Assembly: GCF_003665435.1 (NCBI RefSeq)
Contig: NZ_CP023407.1
Span: 3,410,001-3,474,000 of the forward strand
Length of the DNA: 64,000 nt
Direction: 5' to 3'
From: Streptomyces fungicidicus
GTDB lineage: Bacteria; Actinomycetota; Actinomycetes; Streptomycetales; Streptomycetaceae
A program made the translations under genes and the position numbers. The notes under the pieces were generated by a model that saw nothing but the letters and a program-made list of their open reading frames with translations, was not told the origin of the DNA and did no database searches. Shown here in pieces: positions 9,160-19,919 of this stretch. How positions within the stretch are numbered: position 1 is the first letter of the stretch; the number at the start of each line of letters is the position of its first letter.

Positions 9160-9781
9160 GACGCGCACGGAAACGGTCGACGAGACCCGTGCACCGCTGG
9201 GCGCCTCGGCCGACAACGGCCTGAAGATCGTGGTCGTGGGCGGCTTCGGCGCCGGCAAGACGACGATGGTCCGCTCGGTCAGCGAGATCCGTCCCCTCAA
9301 CACCGAGGAGACGATGACCCAGGCCGGCGAGGCCGTCGACGACACCAGCGGGGTGAGCGGCAAGACGGCGACCACCGTCGCCTTCGACTTCGGCCGCATC
9401 ACCCTGGACGCGCACAACGTGCTGTACCTGTTCGGCGCGCCCGGCCAGGAACGTTTCTGGTTCCTGTGGGACCGGCTGTTCTCCGGCACCCTGGGCGCCG
9501 TCGTGCTGGTCGACACCCGGCGCATCGACGACTCCTGGTACGCCATCGACCGGCTGGAGAGGCACGGCACGCCGTTCATCGTGGCCTGCAACGACTTCGG
9601 CGGGGACACCTTCACCCCGCAGCAGATACGCGAGGCCCTCGACCTCGACCCGCACGTGCCGCTGGTGAACTGCGACGCGCGCTCCCGGGAGTCCAGCAAG
9701 ATCGTGCTCATCACGCTGGTGGAGCACATCCAGAGCCTGTACGCCGACCCGGCCCGAGCCCCCCGTCAGGAGCTGGTGTGA
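9140..9781 (+). CDS. cvnD: Small Ras-like GTPase (CvnD-type)
   Basis: This 213-residue GTPase belongs to the conservon/MglA-like group. The P-loop GGFGAGKTT lies at 34-42, the G3 region is YLFGAPGQERF, and the G4 position reads ACNDF instead of NKxD, as is usual for this group. CDARS may be G5. It starts with TTG at 9140 inside the DUF742 gene; no better start exists downstream before the P-loop. It is thought to cycle GTP under control of the roadblock partner and relay the kinase signal. Its stop overlaps the GTG of the next gene (GTGA). Confidence 0.92.
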   Translation: MDSATSETRTETVDETRAPLGASADNGLKIVVVGGFGAGKTTMVRSVSEIRPLNTEETMTQAGEAVDDTSGVSGKTATTVAFDFGRITLDAHNVLYLFGAPGQERFWFLWDRLFSGTLGAVVLVDTRRIDDSWYAIDRLERHGTPFIVACNDFGGDTFTPQQIREALDLDPHVPLVNCDARSRESSKIVLITLVEHIQSLYADPARAPRQELV

Positions 9782-11013
9782 GTCCCGCTTCCGTTCCCAA
9801 CGCCGTCCGCTTCCAGGGATCCCTGCTCCAGGACGACCCGGCCCGCGTGTACCGGGAGCTGCGGCGCGAGCACGGCAGCGTCGTCCCGGTGGTGCTGGAC
9901 GGGGACGCACCGGCCTGGCTGGTGCTCGGCTACCGCGAGCTGCACCAGATCACCGGCGACCCCGGGCTGTTCAGCCGCGACTCCGAGCTGTGGAACCAGT
10001 GGGAGAACATCCCCGACGACTGGCCGCTGCTGCCGATGATCGGCCGCAGGCAGCCCTCGATCCTCTACACCGTCGGCGACCGGCACCGCGAGCGGGCCGG
10101 GATGCTGGTGGACGCGCTGGAGGCGGTCGACCCGTTCGAACTGCGCGGCTACGCCGAGAAGTTCGCCGACGAACTGATCGACGGGATCTGCGCCAAGGGC
10201 ACCGCCGACATCATCGGCGAGTTCGCGATGCTGCTGCCGGTGCGGGTGCTGGCCCGGCTGTACGGGTTCCCCGACGACGAGGGCCCGGCCCTGGTCACCG
10301 CCCTCAACGACATGGTCAACGGGCGGGAGCGGGCCCTCGAGGGCCAGATCCACCTGTTCACGTCGATGACGGCCCTGGTGGCCGCCCGTGGGGAGAGTCC
10401 CGCCGAGGACGTCACGTCCCGGATGCTCGCCGACACCGCGGGATTCACCCCGGAGGAGGTCTGCCAGGACCTCATGGTGATGATGGCGGCCGGGCACCAG
10501 CCGACCGCCGACTGGATCGGCAACTCGCTGCATCTGATGCTCACCGACGCCCGGTTCGCGGCGTCCCTCTTCGGCGGCCGCAACAGCATCGCCGAGGCGA
10601 TGAACGAGGTGCTCTGGGAGGACACGCCCACCCAGAACGTGGCCGCCCGCTGGGCGTCCCGCGACACCCAGCTCGGCGGACGCCGGATCCGCGCCGGCGA
10701 CATGGTGCTCCTCGGCCTCCAGGGCGCCAACTCCGACCCCCAGGTGCGCACCGACGGCTCGGCGCTGACCGGCGGCAACGGCGCCCACTTCTCCTTCGGC
10801 CACGGGGAGCACCGCTGCCCCTTCCCGGCGCAGGAGATCGCCGAGGTGATCGCCCGGACCGGCATCGAGGTCGTACTGGACCGGCTGCCGGACATCGACC
10901 TCGCGGTGCCGGCCGCGCAGCTGACCCGCCGCCCCTCGCCGTGGCTGCGGGGACTGTCCGAACTCCCGGTCACGTTCACACCCACTCCCGCCCTTGGAGG
11001 CACGCGCGCATGA
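9778..11013 (+). CDS. Conservon cytochrome P450 of CYP157 type, lacking ExxR
   Basis: This 411-residue P450 has a heme-binding loop FGHGEHRC with the axial cysteine at 347 and an I-helix AGHQPT (about 238-243) in place of AGxE/DT. At the K-helix position, where P450s carry ExxR, it reads E277-V-L-W280, so the arginine is replaced by tryptophan. Loss of this arginine is the hallmark described for the CYP157 family, which is paired with CYP154 in Streptomyces conservons. It starts with GTG overlapping the GTPase stop. The substrate is unknown. The paired P450 downstream has all canonical motifs, so this one may be structural, regulatory or specialised in its chemistry. Confidence 0.9.
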   Translation: MSPASVPNAVRFQGSLLQDDPARVYRELRREHGSVVPVVLDGDAPAWLVLGYRELHQITGDPGLFSRDSELWNQWENIPDDWPLLPMIGRRQPSILYTVGDRHRERAGMLVDALEAVDPFELRGYAEKFADELIDGICAKGTADIIGEFAMLLPVRVLARLYGFPDDEGPALVTALNDMVNGRERALEGQIHLFTSMTALVAARGESPAEDVTSRMLADTAGFTPEEVCQDLMVMMAAGHQPTADWIGNSLHLMLTDARFAASLFGGRNSIAEAMNEVLWEDTPTQNVAARWASRDTQLGGRRIRAGDMVLLGLQGANSDPQVRTDGSALTGGNGAHFSFGHGEHRCPFPAQEIAEVIARTGIEVVLDRLPDIDLAVPAAQLTRRPSPWLRGLSELPVTFTPTPALGGTRA

Positions 11014-12260
11014 CGGCTGCTACGGACACCGCGACGACGGACACCGGACAGACGCGTATCCCCCTCGACCCGTTCGTGTCCGACCTGGACGGGGAGAGCG
11101 CGGCGCTGCGGGCCGCGGGGCCGCTGGCCGCCGTGACGCTGCCGGGCGACGTGCCGGTGTGGGCGGTCACCCACCACGCCGAGGCGAAGAAGCTGCTCAC
11201 CGACCCGCGCGTGGTGAAGGACATCAACGTCTGGACCGCCTGGCAGCGCGGCGAGATCGCCCCCGACTGGCCGCTGATCGGGCTGGCGAACCCGCCCCGC
11301 TCCATGCTCACCGTGGACGGCGCCGACCACCGCAGGCTGCGCACCCTGGTCGCGCAGGCGCTCACCCCCCGCCGGGTGGAGCGGATGCGGGAGCGGATCA
11401 CGGAGCTGACCGAGGGCCTGCTGGACGCGGTGGCCGCCGAGCCCGGCGACACGGTCGACCTGAAGGCCGCGTTCGCCTACCCGCTGCCGATGTACGTGGT
11501 CGCCGACCTGATGGGAGTGGCGGAGGAGCGGCTGCCGCGGCTGAAGGAGCTGTTCGAGAAGTTCTTCTCCACGCAGACCCCGCCGGACGAGGTCGTCGCG
11601 ACGCTGACCGAACTGGCCGGGATCATGGGCGAGACGGTCGCGCACAAGCGGGAGAACCCGGGCGACGACCTGACCTCCGCGCTGATCCAGGCGTCGGAGA
11701 ACGGCGACCGCCTCACCGACGAGGAGATCGTCGCCACGCTCCAGCTGATGGTCGCGGCCGGCCACGAGACGACGATCTCCCTCATCGTCAACGCGGTGGT
11801 CAACCTGTCCCTCCACCCGGAACAGCGACAACTGGTGCTGTCCGGCAAGGCCGACTGGTCGGCGGTGGTCGAGGAGACCCTGCGGTTCGCCACGCCGACG
11901 TCCCACGTGCTGATCCGGTTCGCGACCGAGGACGTCCCGGTGGGCGACAAGGTCCTGCCGGCCGGTGACGCGCTGATCGTGTCGTACGCGGCGATCGGCC
12001 GGGACGAGCAGGCGCACGGTCCGACGGCCGGCGTCTTCGACATCACCCGGGAGACCGCCAGCCGGCACATCTCCTTCGGCCACGGCCCGCACGTCTGCCC
12101 CGGCGCGGCCCTGTCCCGTCTGGAGGCGGGCGTGGCCCTGCCGGCCCTGTACGCCCGCTTCCCCGGACTGGACCTGGCGGTCCCGGCGAGCGAGCTGCGC
12201 AACAAGCCGGTGGTCACCCAGAACGACCTGTTCGAGCTCCCGGTGAAGCTCGGCGGATGA
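11010..12260 (+). CDS. Conservon cytochrome P450 of CYP154 type
   Basis: This 416-residue P450 has all canonical motifs: I-helix AAGHETT (A250-T254 region), K-helix E289-T-L-R292, and heme loop FGHGPHVCPG with Cys363. Residue pattern and position after an ExxR-less P450 point to CYP154, a family whose members oxidise steroids, macrolactone-like compounds or form dibenzofurans. The ATG overlaps the previous stop and has a GGAGG ribosome-binding site about 10 nt upstream. It is the last gene of the conservon operon. No ferredoxin gene is adjacent, so redox partners must come from elsewhere. Confidence 0.9.
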   Translation: MTAATDTATTDTGQTRIPLDPFVSDLDGESAALRAAGPLAAVTLPGDVPVWAVTHHAEAKKLLTDPRVVKDINVWTAWQRGEIAPDWPLIGLANPPRSMLTVDGADHRRLRTLVAQALTPRRVERMRERITELTEGLLDAVAAEPGDTVDLKAAFAYPLPMYVVADLMGVAEERLPRLKELFEKFFSTQTPPDEVVATLTELAGIMGETVAHKRENPGDDLTSALIQASENGDRLTDEEIVATLQLMVAAGHETTISLIVNAVVNLSLHPEQRQLVLSGKADWSAVVEETLRFATPTSHVLIRFATEDVPVGDKVLPAGDALIVSYAAIGRDEQAHGPTAGVFDITRETASRHISFGHGPHVCPGAALSRLEAGVALPALYARFPGLDLAVPASELRNKPVVTQNDLFELPVKLGG

Positions 12261-12371
12261 CCTCGGGGGCGGTGGCCGGGCCTCCCCGGCCCGTCCACCG
12301 CCCGTTCACCGCCCGTCCCGCCACGCGTCTCAGCGGACGGACGATGTTTCGCCCGGGTTTCCCTCAGCCGC

Positions 12372-13502
<1,131 letters not shown>

Positions 13503-13520
13503 CCGCTCCCCTCACGGCGA

Positions 13521-13559
13521 CGAAGGGCGCCCGGCGGCAGGCCCGCCGGGCGCCCTTCG
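13521..13559. terminator. Strong 17-bp hairpin downstream of serC
   Basis: Perfect arms at 13521-13537 and 13543-13559 with a 5-nt loop lie between serC and the convergent ABC permease gene. There is no U-tract, as is common in Streptomyces. It could serve both directions. Confidence 0.75.
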
Positions 13560-13665
13560 CGTGCTGCGACGACTCTCACGCGTCGTTCACGTCGCCGTGC
13601 AGCTCACGCTCGGCACACCTCCGCCGCCGGGCGCGCCCCGCCCGCCTCACCGCGCCGTCCGGCCC

Positions 13666-14487
13666 TCAGCGGCTGAGCCGCTGGAACCTGCGCACCGCCA
13701 GCGGCAGGAAGACTGCCGTCAGGACGAGCGGCCAGACCCCCGCCATCAGCAGCGCGTGCCGCTCGACCCAGGAGCCGCCGCCGCCGACCGGGGTGCCGAA
13801 CAGGTCGCGGGCCGCCGCAGCCGTGGAGGAGATCGGGTTCCAGGCCGCCACCCAGCCCAGCCAGTCCGGCATCAGCTGCGGGGCGACGAAGATGCTGGAG
13901 ATCATCGTCAGCGGGAAGGCGACCGCGAACAGGCCGCCCGCCGCCTCCGGGTTGGGCACCAGCAGGCCCAGCCAGACGCCGATCCAGATGAGCGCGAACC
14001 GCAGCCACAGCAGCAGTCCGAACGCCGCCAGGAAGCCCCAGCCGCCGTCCGGGCGCCAGCCCATGGCCAGCGCGGTCAGCATCATGATGCCCAACTCGGC
14101 GCAGGCGACGGCCAGATCGGTCACCCCGCGTCCGGCCACCACCGCCGACGAGGACATCGGCATGGAGCGGAAGCGGTCGATGACCCCCTTGGTGGAGTCG
14201 TGGACCACCACGGTCGCGGTGTTGATGAAGCCGAACGCCATCGTCATCACGAACATGCCCGGCATCAGGAAGTCCTTGTAGTCCCCGCCGCCGGGCACCG
14301 TCATCGCGCTGCCGAAGACATAGCCGTAGAGGAGGACCGACAGGATCGGGAAGCCCAGCTGCCAGGCGATGTTGACCGGCTGCCGCCGGTAGTGGGTCAG
14401 GCCGCGGCGGACGATGTTCCAGCAGTCCGCCAGCGCCCAGTACGCGCGGCCGTGCGCGGCCGGTGCGGTCAGGTCGAGCGCGCTCAT
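13666..14487 (-). CDS. ABC-2 type exporter permease (DrrB-like)
   Basis: This 273-residue integral membrane protein has six predicted segments and the ABC-2 signature region [15 protein letters not shown]. The N-terminal half carries the coupling segment [21 protein letters not shown] and a short periplasmic loop. DrrB-type permeases pair with DrrA-type ATPases to export antibiotics or hydrophobic compounds. Its start overlaps the stop of the ATPase gene (ATGA), so the two are translationally coupled. The operon diverges from a TetR regulator across a long palindrome, suggesting inducible drug export. Confidence 0.9.
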   Translation of the reverse strand: MSALDLTAPAAHGRAYWALADCWNIVRRGLTHYRRQPVNIAWQLGFPILSVLLYGYVFGSAMTVPGGGDYKDFLMPGMFVMTMAFGFINTATVVVHDSTKGVIDRFRSMPMSSSAVVAGRGVTDLAVACAELGIMMLTALAMGWRPDGGWGFLAAFGLLLWLRFALIWIGVWLGLLVPNPEAAGGLFAVAFPLTMISSIFVAPQLMPDWLGWVAAWNPISSTAAAARDLFGTPVGGGGSWVERHALLMAGVWPLVLTAVFLPLAVRRFQRLSR

Positions 14488-15452
14488 GCCGCCGACTCCT
14501 CCTTCTCCGTGCGGTGTCCGGTCAGGCGCAGGAACACGTCGTCGAGGCTGGGCCTGCGCAGCCCGATGTCCTCGACCCGTACGCCCTCGTCCTGGAGGGT
14601 GCGGGCCACGTCCGTCAGCGCGGCCACCCGGTCGGTCACCGGGGCGTGCACCCGCAACTCGGACTCGTCCGCCTCCGGTTCGCCGTCCGCCACCCGGGCG
14701 ACCACCTTCACCGCCCGCGGGATGTCGGTCCGTTCGGCGACCACGACCTCGATGCGGTCGCCGCCGACCAGGTTCTTCAGCCCGTCCGGGGTGTCGTCGG
14801 CGATGGCCCGGCCCCGGTCGATGACGGTGATCCGGGAGGCGAGCCTGTCGGCCTCCTCCAGATACTGCGTGGTCAGCAGCACGGTCGTCCCGCCGGCCAC
14901 CAACGCCCGGACCGAATCCCAGACTTCGCCCCGGCTGCGCGGGTCGAGGCCCGTCGTCGGCTCGTCCAGGAACAGCACGGCAGGCGCCAGGATCATCGAG
15001 GCCGCGAGGTCGAGCCGCCGCCGCATGCCGCCGCTGTAGCCGCCGACCCCCTTGTCGGCGGCGTCGGTCAGGTCGAACTGCTCCAGCAGCTCGGCCGCCC
15101 GTGCCCGGGCACGGGCGCCGCCCAGATGGAACAGCCTGCCGAACATCTCCAGGTTCTGCCGCCCGGTGAGCACCTCGTCCACCGCCGCGTACTGCCCGGT
15201 GAGCCCGATCCGCGCCCGCACCTCGCGCGCCCTGCGGGCCACGTCGAGCCCGGCCACCGTGGCGCGGCCGCCGTCGAGCCGGATCAGCGTCGACAGGATG
15301 CGCACGGCGGTGGTCTTTCCCGCGCCGTTCGGCCCGAGCAGCCCGTGCACCGTGCCGGCGCGGACGGCGAGGTCGAAGCCGTCCAGGGCGCGCTTCTCGC
15401 CGTACCGCTTCTCCAGGCCCTCGGCCCGTACCGCGTAACCGTCGTCGTCCAT
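14484..15452 (-). CDS. ABC exporter ATPase (DrrA-like)
   Basis: This 322-residue ATP-binding subunit has Walker [11 protein letters not shown] near 40-49, the Q-loop [11 protein letters not shown], the signature [12 protein letters not shown], Walker [14 protein letters not shown] and the switch histidine region [11 protein letters not shown]. The C-terminal 80 residues, ending [16 protein letters not shown], are typical of DrrA-type drug exporters. The ATG at 15452 has GGAAGGGGG upstream, which is why it is preferred over the GTG five codons earlier. It is expressed with the permease and probably repressed by the divergent TetR protein. Confidence 0.93.
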   Translation of the reverse strand: MDDDGYAVRAEGLEKRYGEKRALDGFDLAVRAGTVHGLLGPNGAGKTTAVRILSTLIRLDGGRATVAGLDVARRAREVRARIGLTGQYAAVDEVLTGRQNLEMFGRLFHLGGARARARAAELLEQFDLTDAADKGVGGYSGGMRRRLDLAASMILAPAVLFLDEPTTGLDPRSRGEVWDSVRALVAGGTTVLLTTQYLEEADRLASRITVIDRGRAIADDTPDGLKNLVGGDRIEVVVAERTDIPRAVKVVARVADGEPEADESELRVHAPVTDRVAALTDVARTLQDEGVRVEDIGLRRPSLDDVFLRLTGHRTEKEESAA

Positions 15453-15468
15453 GGGTCCCCCTTCCACT

Positions 15469-15512
15469 AACTGAGTACACCGTACTCGATTACGCGTACG
15501 GTGTACTCAGTT
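15469..15512. promoter_or_regulatory. Long palindromic operator between the ABC exporter and its TetR regulator
   Basis: Two perfectly complementary 17-bp arms (15469-15485 and 15496-15512) flank a 10-bp centre. Within the left arm region GAGTAC-ACC-GTACTC (15473-15487) is itself an inverted repeat, so two overlapping repressor sites are possible. The position, 16 bp before the ATPase start and 26 bp before the TetR start, fits repression of both directions. Confidence 0.8.
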
Positions 15513-15538
15513 TTTCGCGGCGGACTTAAACTGCCCCC

Positions 15539-16309
15539 ATGAGCAGCGGCACGGGCGGCACGGAGACCAGCGGCAGCGGCGACATCGCCCGCACCCTCGA
15601 CCTGCTGTGGGACACCGGCCCGCGGGCCAGCCGCGGCCCCAAACCGGGCCTGACCCTGGACCGCGTCGTGGAGACCGCCGTCGAGGTCGCCGACCGGGAC
15701 GGGCTCGGCGCGCTGTCCATGCGCCGGATCGCCACGGAACTCGGCACCGGCGCGATGTCCCTGTACCGCTACGTCCCCGGCAAGGCCGAACTGCTCGACC
15801 TGATGCTCGACCGGGTCCAGCGGCCCTCGCGGAACCCGGCCGACCTCGGCGACGGCGGCTGGCGCGGCGCGCTGGAGGCCCTGGGCCACGCCACCCTCGC
15901 CCTGTACCGCCGGCACCCCTGGCTGATGGAGGTCAACCAGTCCCGCCCGGTCCTCGGCCCGAGCGCGCTGGACGGCATGGAGAAGGTGCTCTCCCGGATC
16001 AAGCCGATGGGCCTGTCCGACCCCGAGCTGGTGTCGGTGATCATCCTGATCGACGGGTACGTCGTCGGCGCGGCCCGCACCCAGCTCTACCAGGAGCACG
16101 CCGAACGCAGCTCCGGGCTCACCGACGCCCAGTTCTGGGAGGCCCAGCGCCCGGCGCTGGAGAAGGCCATGAAGAGCGGACGCTACCCCGTCCTCGCGGG
16201 ACTGTCCGAGGACACCTTCGGCCCCGGCTTCGACCACTTCGACTTCGGCCTGCAGCGGATCCTGGACGGCCTCGAGGTGCTCGTCGCCGGGCGGCGCACC
16301 ACGGAGTGA
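15539..16309 (+). CDS. TetR-family repressor of the adjacent ABC exporter
   Basis: This 256-residue regulator has a TetR N-terminal HTH at about 37-84 (LTLDRVVETAVEVADRDG; MRRIATELGTGAMSLYRYV) and a C-terminal ligand domain of the PF02909 type (YRRHPWLMEV; DGYVVGAARTQLYQ). This class commonly controls drug exporters and responds to their substrates. It is transcribed divergently from the DrrAB-like operon across a 44-bp palindrome that it probably binds. Its TGA is immediately followed by the stop of the convergent beta-propeller gene. Confidence 0.9.
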   Translation: MSSGTGGTETSGSGDIARTLDLLWDTGPRASRGPKPGLTLDRVVETAVEVADRDGLGALSMRRIATELGTGAMSLYRYVPGKAELLDLMLDRVQRPSRNPADLGDGGWRGALEALGHATLALYRRHPWLMEVNQSRPVLGPSALDGMEKVLSRIKPMGLSDPELVSVIILIDGYVVGAARTQLYQEHAERSSGLTDAQFWEAQRPALEKAMKSGRYPVLAGLSEDTFGPGFDHFDFGLQRILDGLEVLVAGRRTTE

Positions 16310-17287
16310 TCAGCGGGCCCGGCGGCGCGTCAGCCGGAGGACGAGCAACAGGACCAGGGCCGCCACCACCACGCCGCCCGCCTTGACCGTGCCCCCGGTC
16401 CCGTCGCCGCCGCCGCTCTCCGCCCCCTCGGCGCTCCCGCCGCCGGCCGACGCCCCCTTCCTGCCGCCCCCGCCGGGCGCCTCCCGGGACTCGACCGCGC
16501 TCTGCGTGCCCTCGCTGCCGTACATCAGCCGGGACCCGTCGGCGGAGTACGTCACGGACTCCCCCTGCCCCTGGAGCGGCACGCTCAGCCGCCCCTTGCG
16601 CTGCAGCTCGCCGCCGTTCCAGGAGTAGTGGATGCCGCCGAAGTAGCCGCGCACCGCGAGCTGTTCGCCGTCCGGGGAGAGCGCCGCGTCGGTGGCCCAC
16701 AGCTCCACCGGGGCGATCGGACGGAACACGTTGTCCCCGGTCGCCGAGAGCTTCGCGGGCCCCTCGTACAGGTGCCCGCCCTCCTCCTTCTTGTCGACGA
16801 TGTAGACGCGCCCGGTCTTCGGGTGCACCACCATCGACTCGGCGTCCCGGGCCCCGTCGGAGTACTTCACGACGTACTGCGTGGCCCGCACGGTGGCGTC
16901 CTTGAGCTCCTTCGGCTCGGGCAGCTCGTAGATCCAGACGTAGGGCCAGGTGCCGCCGAGGTTGTCGCCGATGTCCCCGACGAAGATCCGGTTGCCGGGC
17001 CCGATGGAGACGGCCTCGACGTCCCGGGGCGAGCCGATGCCGGTGAGGGTGAGGCGGGCGACGGTCTCACCGGTCGCGCTGTCGACGGCGTAGAGGTAGG
17101 GGCCGTCGTCGCTGTCGTTGTGGGTCCAGTAGACGCCGGGGTGGAGACGGGAGGCGGCGAGCCCGCTGGACTCGGTGATGCGCGGGTCCTTGACGGTGAA
17201 CCCCTCGTCGCCGTCGGCTGCGGAGGCGGGCACGGCCGGGGCGCTCATGAGGAGTGCCGCGGCGAGCAGGGCGAAGGGTCGGCGCAT
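16310..17287 (-). CDS. Exported, membrane-anchored beta-propeller-like protein
   Basis: This 325-residue protein has a signal peptide (MRRPFALLAAALLMSAPAVP, cleavage after ASA), then repeated blades with YWTHNDSDDGPYLYAVD, IGSPRDVEAVSIGPGNRIFVG, DAESMVVHPKTGRVYIVD and ELWATDAALSPDGEQLAVR. A Gly/Ala-rich linker and one C-terminal hydrophobic helix followed by RLTRRRAR complete it. This is the layout of a cell-surface WD40/YncE-like propeller tethered to the membrane. Its ligand or enzymatic role is unknown. The ATG at 17287 gives the best signal peptide. Confidence 0.75.
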   Translation of the reverse strand: MRRPFALLAAALLMSAPAVPASAADGDEGFTVKDPRITESSGLAASRLHPGVYWTHNDSDDGPYLYAVDSATGETVARLTLTGIGSPRDVEAVSIGPGNRIFVGDIGDNLGGTWPYVWIYELPEPKELKDATVRATQYVVKYSDGARDAESMVVHPKTGRVYIVDKKEEGGHLYEGPAKLSATGDNVFRPIAPVELWATDAALSPDGEQLAVRGYFGGIHYSWNGGELQRKGRLSVPLQGQGESVTYSADGSRLMYGSEGTQSAVESREAPGGGGRKGASAGGGSAEGAESGGGDGTGGTVKAGGVVVAALVLLLVLRLTRRRAR

Positions 17288-17375
17288 GTGCCAAGAGTGC
17301 CATCCCGCACCGCACTTCACGGCGGGTGTTCGGGCTCACATCGCGGTGACCGGGCCGATCGACCATGATGACGGG

Positions 17376-18053
17376 GTGCTCAGGTTCATGCCCGTAGGTG
17401 ACTCGATGACGATCGGGAGCGCGGGTGAACACACCTGGCGCTACCGGCTGTGGCAGCACCTGTGCACGGCGTACGGCGGCCCCTTCACGCTGGTCGGCCC
17501 GCGCGAGACGCTGCACGACCCGGCGACGGACGCCCCCACCTCCCACGCCTACGCCGACCCCGGCTTCCCGCGCGGCCACCTGGCCGGCTGGGGCGAGGGC
17601 TGGCACCACATGACCCCGCTGATCGGCGAGACCGCGCGCTCCTGCCGCGCGGACGTGCTGCTGGTCTCGCTGGGCCTGATCGACCTCGGCTTCTACACCG
17701 ACGCCGAGCAGACGGCGGACAACGTCCGCGCGTTCGTCGCGGAGGCCAGGGCGGCGAGGCCGGGCATCCGCATGGCCGTCATGCCGGTGATCCGGAACAT
17801 CCGGGCGGAGGCCGACACGGCCTTCGCCGACCAGGTCGCCCACTTCAACGAACTCCTCGCCAAGACCCTCACCGACCTGGACGCACCGGACTCCCCCCTG
17901 CTCCTCGTCCCCCCGCCCGCGTCGTACGACTTCCACACGGACACCTACGACGGCACCCACCCCAACGAGACCGGCGAACACAAGATCGCGGGAGCGTTCG
18001 CGGAGGCGCTGTGGCGCGAGTGGGGTCTGGGCGGCCGCTACGAGGCGACCTAG
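17376..18053 (+). CDS. SGNH/GDSL-family hydrolase, block III altered
   Basis: This 225-residue protein has block I VGDSMTIG near the N-terminus (nucleophile Ser) and block V DGTHPNETG with the catalytic Asp and His near the C-terminus. At block III, normally GxND, it reads LGLIDLG, so the asparagine that helps form the oxyanion hole is absent. There is no signal peptide with the GTG at 17376, so a cytoplasmic esterase or acyl hydrolase is likely. CATGAT lies 6 nt before the GTG, suggesting a leaderless mRNA. The substrate is unknown. Confidence 0.8.
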   Translation: MLRFMPVGDSMTIGSAGEHTWRYRLWQHLCTAYGGPFTLVGPRETLHDPATDAPTSHAYADPGFPRGHLAGWGEGWHHMTPLIGETARSCRADVLLVSLGLIDLGFYTDAEQTADNVRAFVAEARAARPGIRMAVMPVIRNIRAEADTAFADQVAHFNELLAKTLTDLDAPDSPLLLVPPPASYDFHTDTYDGTHPNETGEHKIAGAFAEALWREWGLGGRYEAT

Positions 18054-18089
18054 CCGCCGGGGGCGCCCCTGGCATATGCACCCGGCCCC

Positions 18090-18127
18090 GTGTCCCACCC
18101 GCCGTGCGTATCGTTGTACCGCGCGGC
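18090..18127 (+). repeat. Promoter block, copy 1 of 2, upstream of the first Uma2 gene
   Basis: A 28-nt stretch (18100-18127) is identical to 20541-20568 upstream of the second Uma2 gene. GTGTCC (18090-18095) and TTGTAC (18114-18119) are spaced 18 bp apart in both copies and may be -35 and -10 boxes. Confidence 0.6.
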
Positions 18128-18163
18128 CGACTCGTCCGTGGGCGGCCGGGGAGGAGCGCCACG

Positions 18164-18769
18164 ATGACCGTCCTCGACGACAGGATCGCGATGGCCGAGA
18201 GCGACAACACGCGCCAATTGGACGAGATGTTCGAGCGGCTCGAGAAGATGCCCGTCCCCGAGGGATACAAGGTCGAAATCGTCGGGGGGGCTGTCTACAT
18301 GGCGCCGCAGCGGGACATCCACTGGGAGACCATTCGCATGATCCTCTGGGCCCTGGAAGACCGGTTCGGGCGACAGGCCAGGCTGTTCTCGGATGTCCGC
18401 ATCGACTTCCCCGGCCACCGCAACGGGTTCTGCCCGGACGTCGCGAAGATCAGAGACGGAGCGCGCAAGGACGACCAAGGCAAGTGGCGTTACCAGGACG
18501 TGGAGTTCGTCGCCGAAGTCATCTCCAAGGACACGGCGCAGAACGACTATGACCCCAAGAAGACCGCGTACGCCCTCGCACAGGTGCCGGTCTACCTGAT
18601 CGCCGATCCTTATGTCCGCAAGTGCCGCCTGTTCACGCACCCCAAGAACGGCACCTACGTGAGCGACACGTCCATCGACTACGGCGGCGAGGTCGACATG
18701 ACGACCACCCCTGTGGGCCTGGTCCTCAAGACCGACGGCTTTCCGTGCGACCGGCCTCCTCTTGCATAG
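18164..18769 (+). CDS. Uma2-family (DUF820) putative nuclease, copy 1
   Basis: This 201-residue protein of the Uma2 family has a restriction-endonuclease-like PD-(D/E)xK fold. Landmarks are PEGYKVEIVGGAVYM, the strand with FSDVRIDFPGH, the PDVAKI aspartate, EVISKDT and VPVYLIADPY. The family is greatly expanded in Streptomyces and cyanobacteria with no settled function. GGGGAGGAG precedes the ATG at 18164. A second copy with a near-identical N-terminus and promoter lies 2.4 kb downstream. Confidence 0.88.
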   Translation: MTVLDDRIAMAESDNTRQLDEMFERLEKMPVPEGYKVEIVGGAVYMAPQRDIHWETIRMILWALEDRFGRQARLFSDVRIDFPGHRNGFCPDVAKIRDGARKDDQGKWRYQDVEFVAEVISKDTAQNDYDPKKTAYALAQVPVYLIADPYVRKCRLFTHPKNGTYVSDTSIDYGGEVDMTTTPVGLVLKTDGFPCDRPPLA

Positions 18770-18799
18770 AGCGCACTCCAAGTCGTTGGCTTGACGACC

Positions 18800-19792
<993 letters not shown>

Positions 19793-19810
19793 CGGCGGGT
19801 ACGGCGGCCG

Positions 19811-19840
19811 GCGGCGGCGCTACCTGCCCAGCGCCGCCGC
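19811..19840. terminator. GC hairpin between the AKR and thpR genes
   Basis: Ten-bp perfect arms (19811-19820 and 19831-19840) flank a 10-nt loop downstream of the reductase. It overlaps the last codons of the small ORF on the minus strand. Confidence 0.55.
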
Positions 19841-19909
19841 CAGAGCCACCACGACGAACATCAGTACGAGCGCACCGGCCATGATCCGGTTCCGGGTCTT
19901 CGGGTCCAC
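19820..19909 (-). CDS. 29-residue predicted membrane peptide
   Basis: A GTG at 19909 opens a 29-codon frame. A charged, basic N-terminus (MDPKTRNRI) is followed by one strongly hydrophobic helix (MAGALVLMFVVVALAAAL) and ends GR. A TAGGCT -10 box at 19917-19922 overlaps the stop codon of thpR and lies 7 nt before the GTG, the same leaderless arrangement seen at serC. The composition is that of a single-pass membrane peptide, not random GC-rich sequence. No function is known. It is short enough to be missed by gene callers. Confidence 0.6.
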   Translation of the reverse strand: MDPKTRNRIMAGALVLMFVVVALAAALGR

Positions 19910-19919
19910 GTCGTCGAGC

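Noticed and set aside
9778..12260. Biosynthetic gene cluster built around the two P450s
   Set aside because: The P450 genes are coupled by overlapping stops to conservon signalling genes, and no synthase or tailoring genes are nearby.
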